Shown in pieces: positions 1 through 7,659 of a DNA stretch of 64,000 nucleotides (positions are counted from its first letter, which is position 1; every line of letters starts with the position of its first letter). Origin of the DNA: ATM1 sp003577165 (GTDB taxonomy: Bacteria; Armatimonadota; Fimbriimonadia; Fimbriimonadales; ATM1). The position numbers were made by a program, and so were the translations under genes. The notes beneath the pieces are model-generated. The model searched no databases and was not told the DNA's origin. It saw only the letters and a list, made by a program, of their open reading frames with translations. The DNA lies in the NCBI GenBank assembly GCA_030263715.1, contig SZPM01000004.1, positions 124,001-188,000 on the forward strand, written 5' to 3'.

Positions 1-144
1 ATCGCAGACGGAGACGTGATCGCATTCGGGAACGCTCGATTCTCGTTCCACGTGAAAAGCGAATCGGCGCCATCGGATGCTGCAGAACTGGAGGACGATG
101 GAGACGCCGAGCAAGAGGAAGAGGGCGAAGTCGAGGATGAATAG
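1..144 (+). CDS. C-terminal end of an FHA-domain protein (partial)
   Basis: The frame is open from the window edge to a TAG stop, so the gene is cut at its 5' end. The 47 visible residues begin IADGDVIAFGNARFSF, which matches the last strands of a forkhead-associated domain (the L.dGD.I..G...F.F signature). FHA domains bind phosphothreonine peptides in signalling. The domain is followed by a 25-residue tail that is almost all Asp and Glu and probably disordered. The rest of the protein lies outside the window, so no partner domain can be named. Confidence 0.7.
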   Translation: MADGDVIAFGNARFSFHVKSESAPSDAAELEDDGDAEQEEEGEVEDE

Positions 145-239
145 CCCGACTTGCGGCGCTCCGCGCCACTAAACGATTTCGTCCTTTTGCCGAGAACTAA
201 TACAGCCGAAGACTCACAGTCTTCCGGGCGGCGCAAAGG

Positions 240-1769
240 ATGAGAACCTACTTCTGGGCCCTGGCGGCTGGCATTCTCGCACTCGCGTGCGTCTCCGCGT
301 GTGGGGGCGCAGGAACCGCAAGCGAGCCGCCGCCCCCGACCAGCGGCGGCCAAGTCAGGGTGGAAATTGACTGGCCCACGCGCGAAAGAGCGGTTCCGAC
401 CTACGCGAACAGCCTGAAGGCGAGCATCAACACAGGGAACGGGACGGTCACGCTTACGATCAACCGATCGGGCGACCTCGGCTACACCGGGCAGGCCCTG
501 TTCGGTCAACTGATACCCGCAGGCAACCAGACTCTCGTCGTAGACGCATACACGCAGGCCAACGCCACGGGCTCGAGAATCGCCACGGCTTCGATCGGCA
601 TCACGGTCATCGAGAACGACGTCATCACGGTCAACGTTTCCGCGAATCTCCAGACCCTGGTTCACCACCTCGAAATTGACAACCAGCCCATCTCCTGCCC
701 AGTTGGCGGCCAAGTACAACTCGTCGGCCACGCCGAGAACGCCGCGAACCAGGTGCTGCTGCTCCCACCGAGTGCATTCGTGTGGTCGGTCGTCGCGGGC
801 GGGCAGTTCGGATCGGTGAGCCAAGCAGGCCTCTTTTCGGGCCTCGCAGAGGGCACGGCGACGGTGCAGCTGAGCGAGCCTCAGGCCGGCCTTCAAGTCA
901 CCGCGCCTGTGACGGTCGTCGTCCCACCGCCTCCGCCTCCCGTCTACAGAATCGCTTTCGTCACAGATCGAATCTCTCCGACCCAGTCCACCGAAATCTA
1001 TCACGTCAACAGCGACGGAACGGGCCTCCTGAGGCTCACCACTTTCGGAGAGCAAGTGCATCACCCGAGTTTCAGCCCCGACGGCCAGAAGATCGTCTTC
1101 ACAACGAACAAGGACTTCGTATGGAACTTCACGGACGAGGTGTACTTGATGAACGCGAACGGCACCGGCGCCGTCCGAATCACCAACAACAACGAGAACG
1201 ACGCCGATCCGGTGTTCAGTCCAGACGGCTCGAAGATCGCGCTGTCGCGGCTGATCGGAGGGGATTGGGAGATCTTCGTCATGAACGCCGACGGCACAGG
1301 CGCCGTTCAACTCACCAACAACACCGCGGATGACACTCGCCCCGCGTGGAGTCCCGATGGCTCGTTCATCGTCTTCGAATCCGACCGCGACGGCGACCTC
1401 GAGATTTTCCGAATGCAGGCGAACGGCTCGTCGCAGACGCAACTCACAACGAACAGCGCCGACGACCTTGCTCCGTCCTACAGTCCCGACGGTTCCTATG
1501 TCGTCTTCATTTCTGACCGAAGCGGCTCTGACGCCGTGTACCGGATGACGTCGGCAGGCGGAGGACAGGTCCGACTTCTGAACTCACCGTACGACGCCTC
1601 CGACCCGACCTACACCGCCGACGGGCAGCGCATCGTGTTCGTTCTCGAAACCGAGATCGGTGTAGGCGACCTGTGGATGATGAAGCCGGACGGAACCGGG
1701 GCCGCGGCGATCTTCACTACCAGCGGCATCATCGAGGTTGAGCCGTCTGTGCGAGCGACGACGGTCTAA
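240..1769 (+). CDS. Lipoprotein with TolB-like (PD40) beta-propeller
   Basis: A 509-residue exported protein. The signal peptide ends in a VSAC lipobox (Cys about residue 21), so it is probably a lipoprotein. Residues about 40-235 form a beta-rich region with an Ig-like part and a proline-rich linker (PPPPPP near 230). The C-terminal half carries five or six repeats of the type SPDGxxIVF followed by DxxIFxMNADGTG, the WD40-like PD40 repeat of TolB propellers. Such propellers usually mediate protein contacts in the envelope. No enzymatic motif is seen. An AAGG sits directly before the ATG. Its TAA overlaps the stop of the convergent methyltransferase by 4 bp. Confidence 0.85.
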   Translation: MRTYFWALAAGILALACVSACGGAGTASEPPPPTSGGQVRVEIDWPTRERAVPTYANSLKASINTGNGTVTLTINRSGDLGYTGQALFGQLIPAGNQTLVVDAYTQANATGSRIATASIGITVIENDVITVNVSANLQTLVHHLEIDNQPISCPVGGQVQLVGHAENAANQVLLLPPSAFVWSVVAGGQFGSVSQAGLFSGLAEGTATVQLSEPQAGLQVTAPVTVVVPPPPPPVYRIAFVTDRISPTQSTEIYHVNSDGTGLLRLTTFGEQVHHPSFSPDGQKIVFTTNKDFVWNFTDEVYLMNANGTGAVRITNNNENDADPVFSPDGSKIALSRLIGGDWEIFVMNADGTGAVQLTNNTADDTRPAWSPDGSFIVFESDRDGDLEIFRMQANGSSQTQLTTNSADDLAPSYSPDGSYVVFISDRSGSDAVYRMTSAGGGQVRLLNSPYDASDPTYTADGQRIVFVLETEIGVGDLWMMKPDGTGAAAIFTTSGIIEVEPSVRATTV

Positions 1770-2500
1770 CTCGGCGCCTTGCCCGACACGTGAACACGGT
1801 CGCTCCTCGAATGCGGCCGATTGAGCGTATACGAGTCGTACAGGCCTACCTCCACGAATCCCGCCGTCAGCATGGCCTCGACCACCTCGCCCTCGGTGTA
1901 CGCCCTCTGCACGTGCGTCTCCTCAAACCGGGAGTCAGCTGTCTGAAACTCCATGTGAATCGTGCAGATTCGAGTCCCGGAGTCCCAGGATGACCTCCAT
2001 CGGTATCGAATCGGCTCGTCCGGATCGGACTCCTCCTGATCGAACATCCCCTGCTCAAACGCGAAAGCAGTGTTCAGATCGAACAAGAAGTGACCTCCAG
2101 GATTGAGATGCCTTCTCACGTTTGCGAGAGCCGCTCGGAATTGACCGATCTCGACGATGTTGTTCAGGCTGTCGAAGAAACTGAAACCGGCGTCGAATGT
2201 GCAATCGATTTCGAGCTGCGCTGCATCGGCGCAGTGGAAAGGGATGCTTAGGCCCTCGGACGCCGCAAGGTCACGAGCCTCGCGAATCATCGCCTCGCTC
2301 TTGTCCACGCCCTGCACGCCGTAACCCTCCTGAGCGAGCATCCGCGAGAGTTTCCCAGTCCCGCAGCAAACCTCGAGAACGGTTTTTGGCTCGATGCCCG
2401 CGAGACTCCAGTGGAGTCGCAGGTACTCAAGCCACATGCCGTAGGGGACCGACCGCATGAGCGTCTCATAGTACGGCGCGACCAAACTGAAGCTTTCCAT
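1766..2500 (-). CDS. Class I SAM-dependent methyltransferase
   Basis: A 244-residue soluble protein with the Rossmann-type methyltransferase motif I VLEVCCGTGKLSRML (about residues 40-54), followed by the acidic strand-2 end GVDKSEAM that holds the SAM ribose. The later FDAGFSFFDSLNNI region corresponds to motif IV. The family (Methyltransf_25/11 type) transfers a methyl group from SAM to small molecules or proteins, and the substrate cannot be read from sequence. It stands alone, divergent from the exported protein at 2588 and convergent with the propeller lipoprotein. Confidence 0.85.
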   Translation of the reverse strand: MESFSLVAPYYETLMRSVPYGMWLEYLRLHWSLAGIEPKTVLEVCCGTGKLSRMLAQEGYGVQGVDKSEAMIREARDLAASEGLSIPFHCADAAQLEIDCTFDAGFSFFDSLNNIVEIGQFRAALANVRRHLNPGGHFLFDLNTAFAFEQGMFDQEESDPDEPIRYRWRSSWDSGTRICTIHMEFQTADSRFEETHVQRAYTEGEVVEAMLTAGFVEVGLYDSYTLNRPHSRSDRVHVSGKAPS

Positions 2501-2587
2501 CTCAGGGAAACGTCAGGCTGATTGTGGCAGGCAGCCATCGGCGCGCGGCCGTGCCCCACCTCGATGGTTTGCCACCCGGGAGGACTC

Positions 2588-3112
2588 TTGAAGAAGTTAC
2601 TTGCACTGACAGCCTGCGCGACCGTTATGGCTCTCCCTTCAGTGGCCGCGAAGAACCACCAGTCCTGGCTCCTGACTCGCTCGATGCAGGTCAGCCTCGG
2701 AGCCCTCGTGTGGACAGGCGACCTTGACGACGCAGGCTTCAATAACGGCTTTGTGCTGGGCCTCGACTACTACGTTGCGCCGACCGCGACGAACGCCCGG
2801 GCATTCACAGGCGTCCGCGCCTGGTTCGCGTCCGAGTCCGGATTCGACGTCAGAACCTATGGCTTTCACTACGGGGTGCGATTCGGCCTCGGTTCGCTGC
2901 CTCTCGCGGGCGGCCTGTACCTGAAGATAGCGGGGGGCTACTACACCACGGAGTTCGATCCGGGCGGCTCGGAGACCGGCTTCGGAGGGTTCGCTGGCCT
3001 GGGATACGACATGCCAGGCGGCCTTACCCTGGAAGCGGGGTTCCAGATCGCCCCTGAGGTCTCCGGAGTCGAGAACACCTCGTTCTACGGAGTGCTCGCC
3101 TTCAGGATATAG
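2588..3112 (+). CDS. Exported beta-rich (outer-membrane barrel-like) protein, paralog 1
   Basis: I place the start at TTG 2588, because GGGAGGA lies just upstream (2578-2584) and the next residues LKKLLALTACATVMALPSVAA form a clean signal peptide. The upstream in-frame ATGs at 2522 and 2564 would bury it. The mature part alternates aromatic and small residues in strands (GLDYYVAP, YGFHYGVRFGLG, GGYYTT) and ends FYGVLAFRI, with a C-terminal hydrophobic residue typical of outer-membrane barrels. It aligns along its length with the next gene (shared TGDLDD, HYG, PEV, final FR-hydrophobic), so the two are paralogs. Function unknown. Confidence 0.7.
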   Translation: MKKLLALTACATVMALPSVAAKNHQSWLLTRSMQVSLGALVWTGDLDDAGFNNGFVLGLDYYVAPTATNARAFTGVRAWFASESGFDVRTYGFHYGVRFGLGSLPLAGGLYLKIAGGYYTTEFDPGGSETGFGGFAGLGYDMPGGLTLEAGFQIAPEVSGVENTSFYGVLAFRI

Positions 3113-3145
3113 GCGTCCCCGGCTCGCCCCCCGGACTTGACCGGG

Positions 3146-3213
3146 GTCGGACTCGGTAAACTACCGGGCCACCTGGGGTTGGGGCGGCGCAACTGAGGAA
3201 GGCCGAGTCCGAC
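3146..3213. repeat. Imperfect inverted repeat between the two paralogs
   Basis: GTCGGACTCGG at 3146-3156 is the exact reverse complement of CCGAGTCCGAC at 3203-3213. With one bulged base the pairing extends into the flanking CCGG/CCCGG. The loop is 46 bases. It lies in the 129-bp gap before the second barrel-like gene and could be a structured leader, a terminator of the first gene or an operator. No T-tract follows, which argues against a simple intrinsic terminator. Confidence 0.5.
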
Positions 3214-3241
3214 GCCCGGGGACATAACACGGAGGTTATCA

Positions 3242-3769
3242 ATGAGAGCTCTCTTCGTAGCCCTGGCCGGACTGATGGCGGTCGCGGCCTCGGCACAGTA
3301 CACACCCATCCCGCGCCCCTGGGAAATCACGGTCGGCGCGTCGTTCCCGACAGGCGATCTCGATGATCCATTCGAAATGGACACCGGCATGCTGCTCGGG
3401 GTCGACTTCTACTGGAACCAGTTCGCGCCGAACACCCAGGGCTTCTTCGGATTCCGAGAACACTGGGCCGACTCCGACGCGGGCAACCTGCAGCACATGG
3501 GCATCCACTACGGGGCGAAGTTCAACTTCAGCCAGGGTGGCAGCAGCGGCAACTTCTATGGAAAGGCCGCAGTCGGCTACTTCAGTTCGTCGATCGACGC
3601 AGGAAGCGTTTGGGTTTCCGACTTCGACTTCGGCGGCTGGCTCGCTCTTGGATTTGACTTCATGAGCGGCGGTTCGAGTTGGTCCCTCGAGTTGGGCTTC
3701 ATGTTCATGCCCGAGGTTGTCGGATTCGACCAACAGTTCTATTACGCCGGAGCCTCTTTCAGGCTGTAG
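3242..3769 (+). CDS. Exported beta-rich (outer-membrane barrel-like) protein, paralog 2
   Basis: A 175-residue protein with signal peptide MRALFVALAGLMAVAASAQ and a good Shine-Dalgarno sequence (GGAGG, 3231-3235). The mature chain is strand-rich and aromatic-rich and ends YYAGASFRL, compatible with an eight-strand type outer-membrane barrel. It aligns with the preceding gene: TGDLDD near the N terminus, an HYGAKF/HYGVRF strand, MPEV/APEV near the end. A local duplication followed by divergence explains the pair. No known barrel family was recognised with confidence. Confidence 0.75.
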   Translation: MRALFVALAGLMAVAASAQYTPIPRPWEITVGASFPTGDLDDPFEMDTGMLLGVDFYWNQFAPNTQGFFGFREHWADSDAGNLQHMGIHYGAKFNFSQGGSSGNFYGKAAVGYFSSSIDAGSVWVSDFDFGGWLALGFDFMSGGSSWSLELGFMFMPEVVGFDQQFYYAGASFRL

Positions 3770-3792
3770 GCCCGACTGACACATCAAGAGAT

Positions 3793-3822
3793 TCGCGGGG
3801 CGAGCATGCGCTCGCCCCGCGA
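3793..3822. terminator. Strong GC hairpin between convergent genes
   Basis: CGCGGGGCGAGC (3794-3805) and GCTCGCCCCGCG (3810-3821) form a perfect 12-bp stem, 13 bp with the flanking T-A pair, around the tetraloop ATGC. It lies between the plus-strand exported protein and the minus-strand lyase gene. It is symmetric, so it can serve both directions. The downstream T-run (ATCTTTAT) is short. Confidence 0.75.
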
Positions 3823-3851
3823 TCTTTATGCCGGCCGTGCGCAAGGTGACT

Positions 3852-5249
3852 TTATCTGCCCGGAATGCCCGGTTCCGTGAGGTTCGACGGGTCCAGAGCC
3901 TTCGACAGCGTCTCCTCGTCCAACAACTCCATCTCTCGCACCACCTGGGGAATCGTCTTTCCCTCGCGCAGCGCCTGCTTCACGACTTCGGCGGCCTTCT
4001 TGTAACCGATGATCGGGTTCAGCGCCGTCGCCAACGACGGTGACGCCGCGGCGTACTCGTAGCACTTCGCCTCATTAGCGGTAATCCCTACGACGCAGTT
4101 CTCGCGGAAGGTTTTGAGAGTGTTGGTGAGCGTTTGGAGCATGAACTGGCTGCTGAAAGCCATGGAAGGCATCATCACGTTGAGTTCTAACTGTCCCGCC
4201 TGGACGCACAGATCAATTGCATGGCATTGTCCGAGCACCTGGAACAGCACAAGATTCAGGTTTTCCGCCATCGACGGGTTGACCTTGCCCGGCATGATGC
4301 TGCTTCCAGGTTGCACGGGCGGAAGCGTGATTTCGGCAAAACCCGTCAACGGGCCGGAGCACAAAAGGCGCAGATCGTTCGTTATCCGCGTCAGTTCCAG
4401 CGCGAGAATTCTCACGGACGCAGCGAGCGCGCTCATGCACAGTTGCGACTGCATCGCTTCTCTCATGTCGTCCGTTGCGCGAAATTGGATGTTCGTCGCA
4501 TCGGAAAGGATTCTCACGACGCGAAATCTGTATTCTGGATGCGTGTTGAGACCCGTTCCCGCCGCGGAACCCCCGATCCCAAGATCCTCGAGTTCGCCTT
4601 CTGCATGGCGAAGCCAGCGGATGGATCGCCGAATCGCCGCTCCGTAGGCAGCGAACTCCTGGCCCAGCCGAATCGGCACGGCATCCTGAAGGTGCGTGCG
4701 GCCCGACTTGAGGATCCCGTCGAACTCGCGCCCCTTGTCCTCAAATGCTGCCGCGAGCCTCTCCGTCTCTTCGACTAAGTCGCCGATCAAAAACCGCGAC
4801 ATCATGCGCATCGCCGTAGGGAAGGTGTCGTTCGTCGACTGACCGTAGTTGACGTGGTCATTCGGGTTGACTAGTTTGTATTCGCCCTTCGTTCCACCAA
4901 GAAGTTCCTCAGCGCGATTCGCCAGGACTTCGTTCACGTTCATGTTGAAACTGGTTCCGGCCCCCATGTGGAACACATCCACGGGGAACTGATCTCGGAG
5001 TCGCCCCCCCAACACTTCATCCGCAGCAGCCGCGATCGCGTCGGCCATCTCTGCCTCCAGCAGTCCCAGTTCCTTGTTCGCCAGCGCACATGCTTTTTTC
5101 AGGAGCACAAACGCGTCGATCATCTTTGGATGCTCGACCAAACCGCTGATAGGGAAGAGGAGCCTACTTCGCTCGGCCTGGCTTCCCCAGTAGGCATCTG
5201 CAGGGACTTGAACTTCGCCCAGGCTGTCACGCTCGATTCGGAATGACAT
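3852..5249 (-). CDS. aspA: Aspartate ammonia-lyase (or class II fumarase)
   Basis: A 465-residue member of the aspartase/fumarase superfamily, which removes ammonia from aspartate (or hydrates fumarate) to link amino-acid and TCA metabolism. The signature loop GSSIMPGKVNPSMAE holds the catalytic Ser. The substrate motifs GAGTSFNMNVNEVLANR and HVNYGQSTNDTFPTA are present. The N terminus (LGEVQVPADAYWGSQ), DQFPVDVFHMGAGTS and GRTHLQDAVP read like aspartase. The PGKVNP loop and the C-terminal NLTEPG are more fumarase-like, so FumC is the alternative. A TAGACT hexamer 8 bases before the ATG and no Shine-Dalgarno suggest a leaderless mRNA. Confidence 0.85.
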   Translation of the reverse strand: MSFRIERDSLGEVQVPADAYWGSQAERSRLLFPISGLVEHPKMIDAFVLLKKACALANKELGLLEAEMADAIAAAADEVLGGRLRDQFPVDVFHMGAGTSFNMNVNEVLANRAEELLGGTKGEYKLVNPNDHVNYGQSTNDTFPTAMRMMSRFLIGDLVEETERLAAAFEDKGREFDGILKSGRTHLQDAVPIRLGQEFAAYGAAIRRSIRWLRHAEGELEDLGIGGSAAGTGLNTHPEYRFRVVRILSDATNIQFRATDDMREAMQSQLCMSALAASVRILALELTRITNDLRLLCSGPLTGFAEITLPPVQPGSSIMPGKVNPSMAENLNLVLFQVLGQCHAIDLCVQAGQLELNVMMPSMAFSSQFMLQTLTNTLKTFRENCVVGITANEAKCYEYAAASPSLATALNPIIGYKKAAEVVKQALREGKTIPQVVREMELLDEETLSKALDPSNLTEPGIPGR

Positions 5250-5257
5250 CGAATCTC

Positions 5258-5263
5258 AGTCTA
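5258..5263 (-). promoter_or_regulatory. Predicted -10 element, leaderless aspA
   Basis: On the minus strand TAGACT is followed by exactly 8 bases and then the ATG of the lyase gene. The same TAGACT-N8-ATG arrangement occurs before lipB. No clear -35 box was found. Confidence 0.5.
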
Positions 5264-5274
5264 CCGGAGCGCGA

Positions 5275-5775
5275 CTATTCGCCCTTTGCCAATGACCTTT
5301 CGTTCGCTGCCCTAAATTTCTCAGCGTATGCCTGCGACGCGAAGGAGAACCGGTACTCGTCCCGCCGGTGCCATACGCATCTCACAGACACGTCGTTCGC
5401 TTGACAGTTCGGCTTGATCCCTGGGGACCTCCTCCCTGCGAGACCGAACACCGCGAGCGCCCCTCCGATCGCTGGCGGAACTGCCAACCAGGCGCCGGAT
5501 CCACCTGCCGACCTCGTAAAGACAAAGCCCCAAGTCGCGACGATCACGCCGAGCAGAATCCAGGTCGTTCCCATCTGGTACTTCCTGACGTGCCTGAGGC
5601 ACTCGTCACAGTACGGCAACTCCAGTGGCCGATCCGGTGGCGGGAGGCCCTGTAGACGGCCGGGAGGCGTGGGCCGATACACGTCCGTCGCCTTTTCGCC
5701 ACAACAAACGCACTCGTTGGGGAATGTGGGCCTTTCCGTCAGAACGGCTACCTGATTGGGATACGGCCTCGGCAC
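5275..5775 (-). CDS. Zinc-ribbon-like protein with two membrane segments, unknown function
   Basis: A 166-residue protein that starts at GTG. Its first 65 residues hold two cysteine pairs, CVCC and later CDEC, a spacing typical of a small zinc ribbon. Two hydrophobic segments follow (TTWILLGVIVATWGFVF and AWLAVPPAIGGALAVFGLA), then a cytosolic-type tail of about 50 residues with two more Cys. The family was not recognised. It lies 25 bp upstream of the lyase gene on the same strand, but that gene has its own predicted promoter. TACACT lies 6 bases before the GTG and no ribosome-binding site is seen. Confidence 0.65.
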   Translation of the reverse strand: MPRPYPNQVAVLTERPTFPNECVCCGEKATDVYRPTPPGRLQGLPPPDRPLELPYCDECLRHVRKYQMGTTWILLGVIVATWGFVFTRSAGGSGAWLAVPPAIGGALAVFGLAGRRSPGIKPNCQANDVSVRCVWHRRDEYRFSFASQAYAEKFRAANERSLAKGE

Positions 5776-5781
5776 CCAAGG

Positions 5782-5787
5782 AGTGTA
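5782..5787 (-). promoter_or_regulatory. Predicted -10 element, leaderless zinc-ribbon gene
   Basis: TACACT on the minus strand, then 6 bases, then the GTG start at 5775. It belongs to the TANNNT-N6-10-start pattern seen across the window. Confidence 0.4.
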
Positions 5788-5886
5788 CCGAGGGGGCGAC
5801 CCGATGCGAGCGAATTTCAGAGTGCGACGCTTGTCCGATACTACTGTGGCGGGAGGAGACGCCGTGCAGAGACGGAAGTAGTAAGC

Positions 5887-7017
5887 ATGCTGCGCCTCCT
5901 CGTCTGTGTTGTCCTCGCATCGATCGGACTCTCCTCCTCAGTCGCTTCACCTCTGCAGCAGACTGTCCTCGAGCCGGGCGACGAGGTCACCCTCACGTGC
6001 ACCGAGGAGCCGAAACTCGACGGCTCGTACCAAATCACCGCAACCGGTTTGATCCTCCTTCCGTTCGTGGGGGCGGTCGAGATTGCCGGCCTCACGGAGG
6101 ACGCCGCGGGCAAGAAGGTCTCCGACGTGCTTGTGCGTCAACAGATACTGAGGGCCGCCACCGTTTCTATCAAAGTGAAAGCGCCGCCGGTTCAGCAGCC
6201 TCTTCCGATTCAGGTTACGGGCGCAGTGGCAAAAGCGACCGACGTGCCCTATCGCGACTCGCTGAGGCTTGCCGACGCGCTCGCCGCTGCAGAGCCCCTT
6301 TCTGTGGCAGATCTCGCGGCCATTCGAATCACGTCCGTGACTGGCGAGTCTGTGACGGTCAATCACAAGCCGTGGATCGCCTCGCAGGACGAGGCCGCCA
6401 ATCCAAAGTTGAATGCAGGCGACAAAGTCTTCGTCCCGATCCAAGTTGCGTCCCAAGAAGTCACGGTGCTTGGCGCGGTTAAGAACCCTGGGGTCGTGCA
6501 ATGGTCGGAAGGGATGACTGTCCGCTCCGCGATCGAACTCGCAGGCGGCTTCCGACGCGACGCTAATCAGCGCGCGGTCGAACTCACGACAACGGGAGGA
6601 AATCTCGTCACACTCGACATGACTGCGACGGTGCCGGACCGCCCGGTCATGCCCGGCGAGAAGATCTTCGTGCCTGTTCGCGAAATCACCGACAACGTGT
6701 ACATCCGAGGAGCGGTAACCCGACCAGGTCTCATTCCATTCGTTCCCGGCCTCACGGTCGGGCAGGTTGTGCAGGATGCGGGACCCATCAAGGACGCAAG
6801 ACTCGACAAGGTGAAGATCTATCGAAAGCGCATCGACGAGGACACGCGAGTCCTCACAGTGAACGTGGTGAAGATTCTCGGAGGCTCGGAGCCCGACGTC
6901 GAACTGGTGGCGACGGACATCGTGGAAGTCCCCTATCCCTCGCGCTCATTCAAGGTCGACAACACCGTAAAGATCGTCGGCGCAGCGATCCTTGTCTACT
7001 TCATCTTCTTTAGGTAG
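5887..7017 (+). CDS. Polysaccharide export protein with SLBB domains
   Basis: A 376-residue exported protein with signal peptide MLRLLVCVVLASIGLSSSVAS. The N-terminal Poly_export domain starts LEPGDEVTLTC and includes PFVGAVEIAGLT. At least two SLBB (soluble-ligand-binding beta-grasp) domains follow: VTVLGAVKNPGVVQW and VYIRGAVTRPGLIPF. A hydrophobic segment VKIVGAAILVYFIFF closes the protein. Wza-type proteins form the outer-membrane channel for capsule or exopolysaccharide. No glycosyltransferase or Wzc kinase lies nearby. The C-terminal membrane helix is like that of Wza-type exporters. The 3' end overlaps the convergent site-2 protease gene by 8 bp. Confidence 0.85.
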   Translation: MLRLLVCVVLASIGLSSSVASPLQQTVLEPGDEVTLTCTEEPKLDGSYQITATGLILLPFVGAVEIAGLTEDAAGKKVSDVLVRQQILRAATVSIKVKAPPVQQPLPIQVTGAVAKATDVPYRDSLRLADALAAAEPLSVADLAAIRITSVTGESVTVNHKPWIASQDEAANPKLNAGDKVFVPIQVASQEVTVLGAVKNPGVVQWSEGMTVRSAIELAGGFRRDANQRAVELTTTGGNLVTLDMTATVPDRPVMPGEKIFVPVREITDNVYIRGAVTRPGLIPFVPGLTVGQVVQDAGPIKDARLDKVKIYRKRIDEDTRVLTVNVVKILGGSEPDVELVATDIVEVPYPSRSFKVDNTVKIVGAAILVYFIFFR

Positions 7018-7657
7018 TCGGAAGACCTAAAATCAAGTCCGTCAGGGTCATCACGGGCCCGGACATCAGCATCCCAATCGGGTTGAACGACGAACTCATC
7101 TGCGAGACGACGATCAGGCCGATCAGGACGAACGTTCCGGTCGTGCGATTCCATAGAATGAAACGCTGCCCCATCGGTTGGGGAAGGGCCAGTCCGACGA
7201 GCCAATGGCCGTCGAGCGGCCCAAGCGGTATCAGATTGAACAGGCACAGCGCGACGTTTGTGGTAACCGCGATGATGCAGAGGGCGACGAAGAACGCGGA
7301 TCCGCTGGGCAACGCGGCGAATCGGAACAGAAAGCCGAACACCACCGCAATGATCACGTTTGTGAGAGGCCCCCACAGAACAGACATGAAGTGATCCCAT
7401 CGAGGATGCTGCATCTTCGACGGATTCACGAGCACGGGCTTCCCCCACCCGAGCCCGTATCCGGAGAACGCTAACACCGCGATCAGGACTGCGCCGATGG
7501 GATCAAAGTGGGCAAACGGATTCAAAGTGACACGGCCCATCAGTCGCGGAGTCGGGTCACCGGCCGAGTCGGCAGACTTCGCATGTCCGAACTCGTGAAG
7601 AGCGATCGACATGTAGACGACACCCAGGAGGATCAGCGTTGTCTCGATATCGCGCAT
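7010..7657 (-). CDS. Site-2 protease family (M50) membrane metalloprotease
   Basis: A 215-residue protein with five or six hydrophobic segments. The zinc motif HEFGH (ALHEFGHAKSADSAGDPTP) lies in the first segment. The second M50 motif NLIPLGPLDG, which gives the third zinc ligand Asp, is near residue 135. The short length, without PDZ or CBS domain, fits the minimal M50 group that is widespread in bacteria and mostly uncharacterised. It starts 2 bp after lysA, so the two are probably cotranscribed, though no functional link is known. Confidence 0.85.
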   Translation of the reverse strand: MRDIETTLILLGVVYMSIALHEFGHAKSADSAGDPTPRLMGRVTLNPFAHFDPIGAVLIAVLAFSGYGLGWGKPVLVNPSKMQHPRWDHFMSVLWGPLTNVIIAVVFGFLFRFAALPSGSAFFVALCIIAVTTNVALCLFNLIPLGPLDGHWLVGLALPQPMGQRFILWNRTTGTFVLIGLIVVSQMSSSFNPIGMLMSGPVMTLTDLILGLPTT

Positions 7658-7659
7658 CT

